From assembly GCA_002298995.1 (NCBI GenBank), contig DBMO01000002.1, forward strand, positions 186,001-250,000: a stretch of 64,000 nt of DNA. Direction: 5' to 3'. The stretch comes from Desulfarculales bacterium UBA696 (lineage in GTDB: Bacteria; Desulfobacterota; Syntrophobacteria; Syntrophobacterales; Syntrophobacteraceae). Below are positions 15,688-24,731 of this stretch, in pieces. The position numbers and the translations under genes are program-made. Positions within the stretch are counted from its first letter, which is position 1. The number at the start of each line of letters is the position of its first letter. The notes beneath the pieces were generated by a model that was not told the origin of the DNA, did no database searches, and was given only the letters and a program-made list of their open reading frames with translations.

Positions 15688-17934
15688 TTAATGATTCGGC
15701 AGGACCAGCCTGAAAGTAACGCCCCCCTCGGGATTATCGAGGATTTCGACCCGGCCCTGATGTGCCTCGGCGATTTTCTTTACTATCGGAAGCCCGAGGC
15801 CGGTACCTTCCTTCTTGGTGGTGAAAAACGGAGCGAAAATGTCTTTGCGCTGCTCGGCTGGAATGCCGCAGCCGCAGTCTTTGACTTCAACGATAAGGCT
15901 CCGTCCTTTTTTGCGCGATTCAAGCCTTACCGGACGGCCGTTCGGCGTTGCTTCGATTGCATTGGTGACCAGGTTCAGGATTGCCTGTTTTACTCTCGCT
16001 CCATCCATCAGGACAGGTTCAGTTGGTCCGTCGAATTCGATAAGCAGCTCAATTTCTCTCTTTTCCGCAATCGGTCTTGCGATTTCCAGAGTGTCAAGCA
16101 TTATGCCGTAAATGTCCTCCGGGGTCTTTTGCAAATCGAGCGGTTTGGAAAAATCAAGCATATTGCCCACCATTCTTTCGAGTCGCCGGGTCTCCTTCAT
16201 GATTATTCCCATCTTTTCCCAATCCGGGTTATCCTTCGGCATATGACTCCGGACAAGATTTGCAAATCCTCCGATTGCAACCAGCGGCGTCTTCATATCG
16301 TGGGCGACGCTCGAAAGGGCCCTGCCCACTCCGGCCATGGCCTCGGATTCCCTGAGCATCTTTGCGGAATGGGCTCGAACAATGAGCTTCCACATTCCAT
16401 CCATTAGAAGGGTTAGCTGCCTCACATCCGATTGGTCGTAATCCTCGGATTTGTTCGCCACGATTGCAAGAGCAACAATCCGGTCGCCATCGAAAACGGG
16501 AATGCTGAGGAGGCGGCGCAGGGGAGCACCGCCGCAGGGGAGTGCATTTCCAACCGATTCCAGCAGACCGGGTTCGTTTATTGCCACTGGCTTGCGCTGC
16601 CGTACCGCGTCGGCCCAGATTCCTGACTGGGCTATGTTATAGCGGGCCGGCGCTTCAGGCAGACCGCATTCGGGTATGTGTTCTGTCCAGGTATGGAGGT
16701 GGAGTATCTTTTCGTCCTCGTCGAGAAATCCTATCAGGCCAATAGTGCTGCTGGTTAGCCTGACCTGCTGCTCCAGCACGTAGTCGGCAACCTCTTCCTC
16801 CGAGGACCAACTCATCTGGCTCAGTTCGAGAAGAGCTTCCAGGCGAATTTCATTCAGTCGCAATGCCGTTTCAGCCCTTTGGCGCTCCTGGATCTCGGAC
16901 CTCAGTGCGGCATTCATCCTGGCAAGCTCCTCGGTTCTTTGCCGCACCCGGATTTCAAGCTCGTCATGAGCCCTCAAAAGGTCCTCTTCCATCCTCTTCC
17001 GGTCGGATATGTCCAGTATGTATTCTATTATCCTGGTAACTTCGCCATCGTCGTTCATGATCGGATAACCGTGAATCTCGACGTGGCGGGGAGCACCGCT
17101 CCTGTCGAAATGAATATGTTCGGTTATCAGCGGCTTTTTCGTTCTCTTGATCTCTTCAAGAGGGCAGAAATGCTCGTTGCCGCTGCAGGGCCGGCCTTCC
17201 TTGTGGAAGAGTGCGTAGCATTTTGTGTCAATAGGAAGCTTATCGGGGGACGCGGCCGAATTGGCCATTACGATGCTGTAGTCTTTGGCATCGAGGACAT
17301 AGAATGGGTGAGAAAGCGACTCTATAATTGTTTTGAGAAAGTTGTTCTGCCTTATCAGCTGTTCCTCGGCCTTTTTCCTTAGTGTTATATCGCGAGCCGT
17401 TCCGATCAGGCCGGTTATGGTGCCGTTGTCGTGGAGCGGGACGGTGCTGAACTCCAGGACCTTAATTTCGCCCGATTTGGTGCGCACCCGGACTTCCGCG
17501 CGCGGCAGCACCTCGCCTCTTAAGATTCTAGTCCTGCGCTCATCAAGGAGCGGAAGATCGTCTGGATGAATCATGGGGGCATAATCTTTTCCAATCCATT
17601 CATCCGCGCTCCATCCCGTCACTTCCTCGAATGAGGGGTTAAGCGAGATGATCTTACCTTCGAGATCCACCGTGTAGACGATATCCAGTGAGCTTTCCAC
17701 CAAGGTCCGGTACTTTTCCCGGCTTCGCCTGAGACTGGCCCCTTCGAGTTCGAGGACCTCCTCCCTGAGCCTACTATTCTGTTCAAGAAGGTCGATCACC
17801 GCTTCCAGCGTTGGACCTTTCGGCTCCTGACCGCGTGCTTCGGATTCCTGAGCTATATCTTTCCCCATTATCCCATGTCCGTCAGCCCCTGCGAGACCTT
17901 CAGAGTCCGAGCTTCCGCAAGGAAGACCCGGCAT
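15688..17934 (-). CDS. PAS-PAS-GAF sensor histidine kinase
   Basis: 748 residues, no membrane segment, so a soluble sensor. Order: short N-terminal coiled coil, PAS domain about 70-190, second PAS about 195-315, coiled coil to about 380, GAF about 380-520, dimerisation domain with the phospho-histidine in SSVAHDMKTPL (about 545), and the ATPase domain with N box NLVTNAIEATPNG, G1 DCGCGIP, F box FAPFFTTK and G2 GTGLGLPI. No response regulator lies next to it, so it is an orphan kinase. An in-frame ATG about 20 codons in (MGKDIAQE) is an alternative start; neither has a strong ribosome site. Confidence 0.93.
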   Translation of the reverse strand: MPGLPCGSSDSEGLAGADGHGIMGKDIAQESEARGQEPKGPTLEAVIDLLEQNSRLREEVLELEGASLRRSREKYRTLVESSLDIVYTVDLEGKIISLNPSFEEVTGWSADEWIGKDYAPMIHPDDLPLLDERRTRILRGEVLPRAEVRVRTKSGEIKVLEFSTVPLHDNGTITGLIGTARDITLRKKAEEQLIRQNNFLKTIIESLSHPFYVLDAKDYSIVMANSAASPDKLPIDTKCYALFHKEGRPCSGNEHFCPLEEIKRTKKPLITEHIHFDRSGAPRHVEIHGYPIMNDDGEVTRIIEYILDISDRKRMEEDLLRAHDELEIRVRQRTEELARMNAALRSEIQERQRAETALRLNEIRLEALLELSQMSWSSEEEVADYVLEQQVRLTSSTIGLIGFLDEDEKILHLHTWTEHIPECGLPEAPARYNIAQSGIWADAVRQRKPVAINEPGLLESVGNALPCGGAPLRRLLSIPVFDGDRIVALAIVANKSEDYDQSDVRQLTLLMDGMWKLIVRAHSAKMLRESEAMAGVGRALSSVAHDMKTPLVAIGGFANLVRSHMPKDNPDWEKMGIIMKETRRLERMVGNMLDFSKPLDLQKTPEDIYGIMLDTLEIARPIAEKREIELLIEFDGPTEPVLMDGARVKQAILNLVTNAIEATPNGRPVRLESRKKGRSLIVEVKDCGCGIPAEQRKDIFAPFFTTKKEGTGLGLPIVKKIAEAHQGRVEILDNPEGGVTFRLVLPNH

Positions 17935-18298
17935 GAAGTTGGTTAAGCAGAGTTAGTCAATCCGATTATTAGATGAATCAATTGCCCGCTTCCGTAATTT
18001 CGAAAAACTCGCGGTAGCAATTCCGGCAGATCGTAAATAATGCGATTTAAACACTATGAAGATAGACACGTAGATCAAGGCTAGCAATCGGATTGCACGC
18101 GATATTGCAGTATTCTGTCCATAATACTCATTCTCCAATGCCTCAATCTCTGAATTTGCAAATTCAACAACACCTGAGTTGCGCCTGAATTGTTGTAATC
18201 CAGGCTTTATGATGCAATATTGCAGGAGCACAAAAGCGCCGATTGCCTTTAACCGCAAAGGGCCCGGCCCCGGGCCGGCCTGATTGGGGGAATACAAG
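17935..18298. other. Intergenic stretch between divergent histidine kinase and M42 peptidase genes
   Basis: 364 bp, visibly more AT-rich than the genes around it. A 114-codon minus-strand frame (17953-18297) has a hydrophobic stretch but no ribosome site and overlaps the peptidase leader, so it is not called. Holds the promoters of the two divergent genes; none is clear enough to mark. Confidence 0.5.
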
Positions 18299-19363
18299 AT
18301 GGACCAGACTGAACAATTGTTGAAGAGCCTGTCCGAAGCGCACGGCGTCCCCGGATATGAGAATGAAGTGCGAGCACTCGTTCGCGGCCTGGTGCAGCCG
18401 TTCGGGCAAATCGATCAGGACCGCGTGGGAAGCATTGTTTGCCGCAGCGGGCAAAATGGTCCACGGGTCATGCTGGCCGCGCACCTGGACGAAATTGGTT
18501 TCATGGTGACCCACATAACCGATGGGGGCTTTCTCAAGTTTCTGCCCCTCGGGGGATGGATAGACCAGGTAATCCTGGGACAGCGGGTCCTGGTCAAGAC
18601 CCACAAGGGTGATTTGCCGGGTGTTATCGGGGCGAAGCCGCCCCACGTAATGCCGCAGGAGCAGCGCAAAAAAGTGGTGGAAATGAAAGACATGTATATC
18701 GACATCGGGGCGGTCTCGAAAGCGCAGGTCGAAGAAGCCGGGGTGCGCCTCGGTGATCCGGCAGTGCCCGATGCCCCGTTCCGCTCCCTTATGGGCGGCA
18801 AAATTTATATGGGAAAGGCATTCGACGACAGGGTTGGCCTGGCGCTCATGATAGACGCCATGCGCCACTTTTCGAAGGCGCCGCACCAGAATGTACTCTA
18901 CGGCGTTGGGACGGTTATGGAGGAGGTCGGGCTGCGGGGCGCTAAAACTGCTGCTGAACTGGTAAATCCTGATGTTGCCATCATTTTGGAATCTGAGATC
19001 TGCGGAGACGTTCCTGGCATCGAACCCCACGAATCGAATGTAAAACTCGGCGAAGGGCCTTCGCTTGTGCTGCTCGAAGCGAGGATGATTCCAAATCTCA
19101 AACTGAGGGACCTCGTAGTTGAAACGGCGGCCCGGATGGCAATCCCGCTCCAATATTCCGCATGGCTGGGCGGCTCTACTGACGGCGGCCAAATACACCA
19201 GCACCGGATCGGGGTGCCCTCGACCGTCATCGGGATCCCGGCAAGGCACATACACAGCCACAGCGGGTTTATAAGCAGGGAAGATTACGACCGGGCTCTA
19301 AAGCTTGTCCTGGCCCTGATTGAAAAACTGGACGATGCCACCGTTGCGGGACTTTCCGAATAG
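18299..19363 (+). CDS. M42 family metallo-aminopeptidase
   Basis: 354 residues of the M42 (glutamyl aminopeptidase / FrvX) family, which forms large dodecameric cytosolic aminopeptidases. Metal ligands are visible: histidine of LAAHLDEIGFM, aspartate of KAFDDRVG, the catalytic glutamates of VMEEVGLRGA, the aspartate/glutamate of ILESEI and the histidine of HIHSHSGF. ATG at 18299 follows GGGGGAA; a TTG 15 bases earlier lies inside that ribosome site. The substrate among peptides is not predictable. Confidence 0.92.
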   Translation: MDQTEQLLKSLSEAHGVPGYENEVRALVRGLVQPFGQIDQDRVGSIVCRSGQNGPRVMLAAHLDEIGFMVTHITDGGFLKFLPLGGWIDQVILGQRVLVKTHKGDLPGVIGAKPPHVMPQEQRKKVVEMKDMYIDIGAVSKAQVEEAGVRLGDPAVPDAPFRSLMGGKIYMGKAFDDRVGLALMIDAMRHFSKAPHQNVLYGVGTVMEEVGLRGAKTAAELVNPDVAIILESEICGDVPGIEPHESNVKLGEGPSLVLLEARMIPNLKLRDLVVETAARMAIPLQYSAWLGGSTDGGQIHQHRIGVPSTVIGIPARHIHSHSGFISREDYDRALKLVLALIEKLDDATVAGLSE

Positions 19364-19467
19364 CCGGATTGGGGCGAATTTAATCGAGCCTAGAAATGCG
19401 TGCCCGCAGATTTATATGAAATTGGGGGACAAATTGCGTAAATTCGGCGCCTTACCTCGGTCCAATA

Positions 19468-20451
19468 TCAAAGGCCGCCGGGGACCCACAGGTAATAAAG
19501 GCCGCTTTGTAGCGGGGGAATCGCCTCCGAAAGGCCGATATCCATAAGGTTGATTGCCAGGCCGTCCAGCTTTGGGGCGGAGGCGTTGTAGATATTATCG
19601 TCGTGGTATTCGTAGCGGCGGTAGATTACAACCTTGGCATCTTCGGGCAACCCCGACATCTTCGCGATCTCGCGCACCGCATCGTCAAGGTAGCCGATCC
19701 GATCGATAAGCCCCAACCGCAGCGCCTCATCGGCGTCGAATATCTGCCCGGATGAAATCAGCGGCCTCGTCTCTTCGCTTAGCTTCCGCCTATCCGCGGC
19801 AAGGGTGATGAACTTGTCGGCAAGATCATGTATGAGTTTTTGCATCAGTTGGCGCTCTTCGGGCGTAGCTACGCGAAAGGGCGATCCCATGTCTTTTCTC
19901 TGCCCGGATTTGTCCACTTCTATATCTACGCCTATTTTGCCCAGAAGCCCCTTTACGTTGGGCCTGAGGAAAATAACGCCTATCGATCCCGTTATCGTCG
20001 TGGGGTGAGCCATTATGAAGTCCGAGGAAAGGGCCGTGTAGTAGCCGCCGGATGCCGCAACGCCCATCATTATCGCAATAACTTTGGCGCCGCTGCATTT
20101 TTTGTAATTCATTATCTCGTGATAGAGAATATCGCTGGCGGTAACCGTACCTCCCGGGGAGTCTATCTTGAGTATTACCCCCTTGATTTTTTTGTCCTTT
20201 TCCGCCTTCTTCAGCTGAGATGCAACCTCCTGGACAACACCGGCCTTCTTTGCCAAAAAATACCCTGTCGGACCGTCCGAGATAAACCCCTTGATCGGGA
20301 TGACGAGGATCTTCTCGTCGCCTTTTCCCTGGAGCGTATACTCTTCGAGAGGCTCGGTCCTGCTGGGAAACAGGGTAATTTTGGGCTTGATGCAGCCGGC
20401 CGCCGCCAGCAGGCAGACGGCTATAAGTACCACTCGGATTGAACGGGCCAT
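19468..20451 (-). CDS. sppA: Signal peptide peptidase SppA, lipoprotein form
   Basis: Degrades cleaved signal peptides at the membrane. 327 residues, the short 36-kDa type. The N terminus is a lipoprotein signal with lipobox LAAAGC instead of a retained membrane segment. The catalytic serine is in VAASGGYYTA and the general-base lysine in SGQRKDMGSP; the oxyanion motif is KIDSPGGTV. CAGGAT precedes the ATG. Gene lies 45 bases downstream of rfbB on the same strand. Confidence 0.93.
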   Translation of the reverse strand: MARSIRVVLIAVCLLAAAGCIKPKITLFPSRTEPLEEYTLQGKGDEKILVIPIKGFISDGPTGYFLAKKAGVVQEVASQLKKAEKDKKIKGVILKIDSPGGTVTASDILYHEIMNYKKCSGAKVIAIMMGVAASGGYYTALSSDFIMAHPTTITGSIGVIFLRPNVKGLLGKIGVDIEVDKSGQRKDMGSPFRVATPEERQLMQKLIHDLADKFITLAADRRKLSEETRPLISSGQIFDADEALRLGLIDRIGYLDDAVREIAKMSGLPEDAKVVIYRRYEYHDDNIYNASAPKLDGLAINLMDIGLSEAIPPLQSGLYYLWVPGGL

Positions 20452-20496
20452 TTGAAATCCTGTAGAAGTGGGTACGACTTAAGGGATTTCGAAAAC

Positions 20497-21576
20497 TCAG
20501 CGCGCTGCCGGCGATTGCCCATACTGGCGCTCGATCCACTTGAAATATTCACCGCTCTTGATGGAATCGACCCAGTCGCTGTTTTGAAGGTACCATTCCA
20601 CGGTTTTTCGCAATCCGGACTCGAAAGTCTGACCGGGTCGCCATCCCAGCTCGTTTTCGATCTTCGAGCAGTCGATTGCATAGCGCCAGTCGTGGCCGGG
20701 GCGGTCCTTGACGAAAGTGATAAGCCCCGAATGAGGCTTGTTGGGTGAATCCGGAAAGATTTGGTCCAGGCATTCGCAAAGTGTTTTTACGATATCGATA
20801 TTAGCCTTTTCGCAGCGCCCGCCAATATTGTAAGTCTCGCCGACCTGCCCTTTTTCGAGCACCAGGGAGACGGCTTCGCAGTGGTCCTCGACATAGAGCC
20901 AGTCGCGGATGTTCGAGCCGTCGCCGTAAACCGGCAGTGGTTTTCCTTCCAGTGCATTCAGAATTATCAAAGGAATAAGCTTTTCCGGAAACTGCCGTGG
21001 ACCGTAATTGTTCGAGCAATTGGTCGTAAGCGTTGGCAGGCCGTATGTGTGGTTGTAGGCCCTGACAAGATGGTCGCTCGAAGCCTTCGACGCAGCGTAG
21101 GGGCTGTTTGGCGCGAACGGCGTCGTTTCGGTAAATGGAGGGTCCGTGGGGCCGAGGGTCCCATAGACTTCATCGGTCGAAACATGCAGGAAACGGAAGT
21201 CCCGTCGCTCGTCGGCCCCGAGCTGTCCCCAATACAGGCGGGCCTCTTCGAGTAAATGAAATGTGCCGACAACGTTGGTTTGAATAAAAGTTCCGGGTGA
21301 GTCTATGGACCTGTCGACGTGCGTTTCAGCTGCAAAATTGACCACTGCGCCCGGATGAAATTCATCGAAAATGGACCTCAAAAGGGCCCGGTCCGTTATA
21401 CTGCCGGTGATTAGCCTGTAATGCGGATCGTCAGCCAGGCTTTCAAGATTTTTAAGGTTTGATGCATAAGTGAGGCAGTCCAGGTTGGCAACTTCAGCCC
21501 CCTTGTCTTTTCTCTGCATCAAAACGAAATTGCTGCCGATAAAACCCGCGCCGCCGGTTACCAGAATTCTTTTCAT
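20497..21576 (-). CDS. rfbB: dTDP-glucose 4,6-dehydratase
   Basis: Converts dTDP-glucose to the 4-keto-6-deoxy sugar, the committed step towards dTDP-rhamnose and related O-antigen sugars. 359 residues of the short-chain dehydrogenase fold: NAD loop TGGAGFIGSNF, HVSTDEVYG, catalytic tyrosine-lysine YAASKASSDH, NCSNNYGPRQ, GDGSNIRDWLYVEDH. ATG at 21576 with GAAGAG 8 bases upstream; a GTG three codons earlier is less likely. The other rml genes are not in the window. Confidence 0.95.
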   Translation of the reverse strand: MKRILVTGGAGFIGSNFVLMQRKDKGAEVANLDCLTYASNLKNLESLADDPHYRLITGSITDRALLRSIFDEFHPGAVVNFAAETHVDRSIDSPGTFIQTNVVGTFHLLEEARLYWGQLGADERRDFRFLHVSTDEVYGTLGPTDPPFTETTPFAPNSPYAASKASSDHLVRAYNHTYGLPTLTTNCSNNYGPRQFPEKLIPLIILNALEGKPLPVYGDGSNIRDWLYVEDHCEAVSLVLEKGQVGETYNIGGRCEKANIDIVKTLCECLDQIFPDSPNKPHSGLITFVKDRPGHDWRYAIDCSKIENELGWRPGQTFESGLRKTVEWYLQNSDWVDSIKSGEYFKWIERQYGQSPAAR

Positions 21577-21735
21577 GAGATCCACTCTTCAAAGCGTGTG
21601 AAAGATGTGATAGCACCCAATTGTCCACATTTACACCGAGTTATGTCCTAAAGCAAGCTGGTGGATGCAAGGTTTTGGGATTTATGAGATTTCTGGATTT
21701 AAGGGAATTGAGGGCTCACTGAGCAAAGCCGCCGG

Positions 21736-21767
21736 ATTCCCGCCCAGAAGCGCCGCGGGGATGACGT
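21736..21767. repeat. Class D repeat
   Basis: ATTCCCGCCCAGAAGCGCC followed by GCGGGGATGACG; the same sequence, with one change, occurs inverted at 43560-43592. The GCG..CGC centre and CCCGC/GCGGG ends make it palindromic. Confidence 0.65.
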
Positions 21768-21786
21768 TATTAGGCGCTCATCCGCG

Positions 21787-21840
21787 GTTGTGGCAGTGTC
21801 TCCCGGCGGTTGTGGCAAGGTCTCCCGACCTTGCCGGCCG
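21787..21840. repeat. Class B palindrome, tandem units
   Basis: GGTTGTGGCAGTGTCTCCC followed by GGTTGTGGCAAGGTCTCCC: two near-identical tandem units. The second forms a perfect stem GGCAAGGTC (21814-21822) with GACCTTGCC (21827-21835), loop TCCC. Confidence 0.75.
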
Positions 21841-22045
21841 CACCGACCGAAGGTCTCCAAGGATTTCCCGGCAATTTGGATCACAAAACCAAGTCGATGC
21901 CTTGCCTCAAACCCATAATTTGATTCTAACCCAGCCTATCTTATTGTATTTAGGGAAGAAAGACAGCGCAGACCGTCACGGAACCTTTTCCGTCAATGTC
22001 CGTGAGGCTTTACCGTGATCCATTGATGGAGAAATGGAGAAAGAG

Positions 22046-23035
22046 ATGGCAAATCCGCAAATCCTGGTTTCCCACACCCTTGACCCCGAACTGCGCAAGG
22101 TTTTGCTGAAGGCCCTGCCCGCCGGATCGAACGTGCAGTTTCTTACCGATATCGAGGCAGGTGAGCGAAAAGAGGTGCTCAGCAGGGCCGAGGTGGTCAT
22201 ATCGTGGAACCCGGTTAAAGAATTCGATTCGAAGGAATTCAGCCTGTTCAAAAATCTGCGGCATTTTCAGCTGCTTACCGCCGGAGCGGACCATCTTCCT
22301 TTCCGGTTGCTGCCCGAACATGTGCTGATCGCGTCCAATGCCGGAGCTTTTGCCGCTCCCATGGCCGAACATGCACTCGGAATGGCGCTGGCGCTTGCAA
22401 AACGGCTTTGCGTAAACAACATCAAGCTGGCCCACGGCGAATTCGACCAGGAAACCAGGAACCGGATGATTCGGGGCCTCACACTTGGCGTTCTGGGATA
22501 CGGGGGAATCGGCAAGGCGGCGGCAAGCCTTATGAGTACCTTCGAAGTTAAAATCCTCGCGGTAAACAGGAGCGGCCGCACGGCAGATCAGGTCGAGTTT
22601 GCCGGAACACTCGACGACCTCGAATACGTGCTCAAGAATTCAGATATTCTCCTTTTAGCCATGCCGCTTACCAAAACTACAAAAGGCCTTCTCGGCGCCC
22701 GCGAACTATCGCTCATGAAATCCGATGCGATACTGGTAAACGTCGCGCGCGGGGCAATAATTGACGAAGGCGCACTCTACCGCCACCTTGTCGAAAACCC
22801 GGAGTTCATGGCCGGCATCGACACCTGGTGGATCGAGCCGGCCATGGACGGGGAATTCAAGGTGCTCTATCCCTTTTTCGACCTGCCGAATTTTCTCGGA
22901 TCGCCCCACAACTCGGCCATTGTGCCAGGAATTATGAAAGAGGTGGTAAGGATGGCTGGAGAAAACGTGGCCCGTTTCCTGAGGGGAGAAAAGATAGCCG
23001 GGGAAGTCCGGCGGGAGGATTATATCGAGGATTGA
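22046..23035 (+). CDS. D-isomer-specific 2-hydroxyacid dehydrogenase
   Basis: 329-residue NAD-dependent dehydrogenase of the D-3-phosphoglycerate/formate dehydrogenase superfamily. Rossmann motif VLGYGGIGKAAA, catalytic arginine in VNVARGAIIDE, glutamate in GIDTWWIEPAMDG and histidine in GSPHNSA. Substrate not predictable. ATG 22046 has GGAG 6 bases upstream; the ATG at 22034 has its GGAG only 2 bases away and is disfavoured. Confidence 0.9.
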   Translation: MANPQILVSHTLDPELRKVLLKALPAGSNVQFLTDIEAGERKEVLSRAEVVISWNPVKEFDSKEFSLFKNLRHFQLLTAGADHLPFRLLPEHVLIASNAGAFAAPMAEHALGMALALAKRLCVNNIKLAHGEFDQETRNRMIRGLTLGVLGYGGIGKAAASLMSTFEVKILAVNRSGRTADQVEFAGTLDDLEYVLKNSDILLLAMPLTKTTKGLLGARELSLMKSDAILVNVARGAIIDEGALYRHLVENPEFMAGIDTWWIEPAMDGEFKVLYPFFDLPNFLGSPHNSAIVPGIMKEVVRMAGENVARFLRGEKIAGEVRREDYIED

Positions 23036-23046
23036 ATCAAAAGCGC

Positions 23047-23074
23047 GGCGGGGCAGGCTTTCCAGCCTGCCCAA
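23047..23074. repeat. Class C short palindrome
   Basis: GGGCAGGCT-TTCC-AGCCTGCCC, a perfect 9-bp stem at 23051-23072 just after the dehydrogenase stop. No T-run, so not called as a terminator. Confidence 0.7.
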
Positions 23075-23164
23075 CGTTCTGCCTCACATCTCGCTAATTC
23101 TGCATCTATATTCGCCTGCGCTAATCGAGGATCTCCTGCGATTTAGCCCTGTCCAGCTGTCCGA

Positions 23165-24043
23165 TTATGACTTGGGCTTTTCCTTTTCCTGGAACTCCTT
23201 CATTTTCTGAAAAACACTGTTAGAAAACTTTCCAGTTGCGCCCACCATTGCTTTCTGAATGCCGGCCAGGCTCGTGCGGGTGAATTTTTTTCCGGGAGCG
23301 GAGGCTTCGAAATCGATCAGCTGTTGCAGTTCCTGATCTGAGAGGGACCGGTAAGTGCAGAGTATCCTGGAGAGAAGTTCCGGGCGCAGGGTGCCTTCAA
23401 GCATTGTGCGGTTCTTCTCGGCGGCTTCGCTAAGTTCGGATAAGGGCTTTTGCTGCTCGGGGGGCACGAAAAGGGCATTATATGCCACCGCTGTGGCGAG
23501 TTGCATGCCAATTATCATCGATGCGGTCGCTTCGGTAAGGCTGGTGGTTCTTTCATAATCGAGCGCCAGCTTCATTCTGGCTTCGGGCGGCGGGTTCTTG
23601 TCCACCTCCGCGATAAAAGCCTGGATCTCCCGTTCGAGTTCGGGCTTGGAGGACTCTATGTCGAGTTGAGTCGATTTCTGGCCCGTGGGCGAGTCCAGCC
23701 ATGCAATCACGGTGCGGATTTCATCGGGTGCAAGATTTGCCTCGTATTCCCCAAGCACGATATCCTTGAGTGAATCGACGGAATAGGATTTCGCCATAAG
23801 GTCTCGGACCGCCTCTATTAGCTGATCCGGGGCGCGCTCGGAAGCAGCCGTTTCCTTTACGCTCTTATCGAAATCATCGATCATCGATGGCGCTATGTAG
23901 AGCAGTTGTTCCCTGAGTCCGGACTTCCGGTAAAGCTCGTCGATGTTGGCGCTTGCGGCAAACGCGGCGCCGGCGAGGAATAAAAAGGATAACAGCACCG
24001 GGAAAAAGAGTCTTGTACGAGCGCTGGATCGGTGTAATCTCAT
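23165..24043 (-). CDS. Secreted DUF2059-type protein
   Basis: 292 residues with a signal peptide (hydrophobic FFPVLLSFLFLAGAAFA followed by ASA). The mature part is helical and appears to contain two DUF2059-like halves, one around residues 60-130 (LKDIVLGEYEANLAPDEIRTVIAWLDSPTGQK) and a second near 225-275 (LSDQELQQLIDFEASAPGKKF). Role of this periplasmic family is not known. GAGGGG precedes the ATG. Confidence 0.8.
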   Translation of the reverse strand: MRLHRSSARTRLFFPVLLSFLFLAGAAFAASANIDELYRKSGLREQLLYIAPSMIDDFDKSVKETAASERAPDQLIEAVRDLMAKSYSVDSLKDIVLGEYEANLAPDEIRTVIAWLDSPTGQKSTQLDIESSKPELEREIQAFIAEVDKNPPPEARMKLALDYERTTSLTEATASMIIGMQLATAVAYNALFVPPEQQKPLSELSEAAEKNRTMLEGTLRPELLSRILCTYRSLSDQELQQLIDFEASAPGKKFTRTSLAGIQKAMVGATGKFSNSVFQKMKEFQEKEKPKS

Positions 24044-24075
24044 GTTGCCCCTCGTTTTTTGATTTTAATACCGGC

Positions 24076-24155
24076 GAGGTGAGCACCCGCTTCATTTGCC
24101 CACCTTCATTGGAATTACAAAAAACAGTGGGCACATAAAACCCGTGCCCACCCTT
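24076..24155. repeat. Class A palindromic repeat
   Basis: Contains GTGGGCAC (24127-24134) and GTGCCCAC (24144-24151) around ATAAAACCC, with a weaker GGTGAGCACC/TTTGCCCACC pair upstream. Same core and the same ATAAAACCC spacer as the copy at 63641. Confidence 0.7.
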
Positions 24156-24205
24156 GCAAAAGCATAAGAAACCTAATCCCGGATCGCCCAACCCGCAACC
24201 CGCAA

Positions 24206-24700
24206 CTACATTTTGTACTTGCTGAAGTCGGAAGGATCGAGCTTGTCGAGCATATCCCCCCAGTTTTCCTTGTTATTCTCGTCGAAGGCCGGCTTGGCAT
24301 CTTCGGATTTGAGGTATTTCGTGATGACCTCGTCTTTGACGAAGATCGGGGCATTCATACGAAGGGCGATCGCAATGGCGTCGCTCGGACGCGAGTCGAT
24401 AGTGCTAAGCCTTTCGCCGTCACGAATATAGATAAGTGCGTAATAAGTATTATTTTTCAGGTCGCAGACCTCTATTTTCTCCACCTTTACCTCCAGGTGG
24501 TCGAAAAGGCTGCGGATGAGGTCGTGTGTCATCGGGCGGGGGAACTGGATGCTTTCGAGCTCGGTTGCGATGGCGGTGGCTTCGAGCAGCCCGATCCAGA
24601 TCGGCAGGGTGGTTTCGTCCTTTAGGCCCTTCAGGACCAAAATGGGCGTATTCGAATGCGGATCCATTACCAGCCCGGTCACTTTCATCTGTTTGAACAT
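24206..24700 (-). CDS. Bifunctional nuclease family (DUF151) protein
   Basis: 164 residues. KVTGLVMDPHSNTPILVLKG, LPIWIGLLEATAIATELE and RPSDAIAIALRMNAPIFV are the recognisable blocks of the DUF151/bifunctional nuclease family, for which DNase and RNase activity has been reported in plants. The ATG at 24700 follows GGAGGAGC; a GTG five codons upstream lies in that site and is rejected. 31 bases downstream of miaB on the same strand, so probably co-transcribed. Confidence 0.9.
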   Translation of the reverse strand: MFKQMKVTGLVMDPHSNTPILVLKGLKDETTLPIWIGLLEATAIATELESIQFPRPMTHDLIRSLFDHLEVKVEKIEVCDLKNNTYYALIYIRDGERLSTIDSRPSDAIAIALRMNAPIFVKDEVITKYLKSEDAKPAFDENNKENWGDMLDKLDPSDFSKYKM

Positions 24701-24731
24701 GGCTTGCTCCTCCACCAGCCCCGACGGGAGG

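Larger units (their letters stand above)
21577..22045. other. Intergenic stretch with class B and class D repeats
   Basis: 469 bp between divergent rfbB and the 2-hydroxyacid dehydrogenase gene. No coding frame with codon use like the neighbours. Its middle is made of two repeat families listed separately. Confidence 0.6.

Noticed and set aside
14799..15713. 304-codon plus-strand frame
   Set aside because: Antisense shadow of the DUF72 gene.
17953..18297. 114-codon minus-strand frame with a hydrophobic segment
   Set aside because: No ribosome site, overlaps the M42 leader, no family resemblance; left as non-coding.
18164..19261. 365-codon minus-strand frame
   Set aside because: Antisense shadow of the M42 peptidase, whose motifs are complete on the plus strand.
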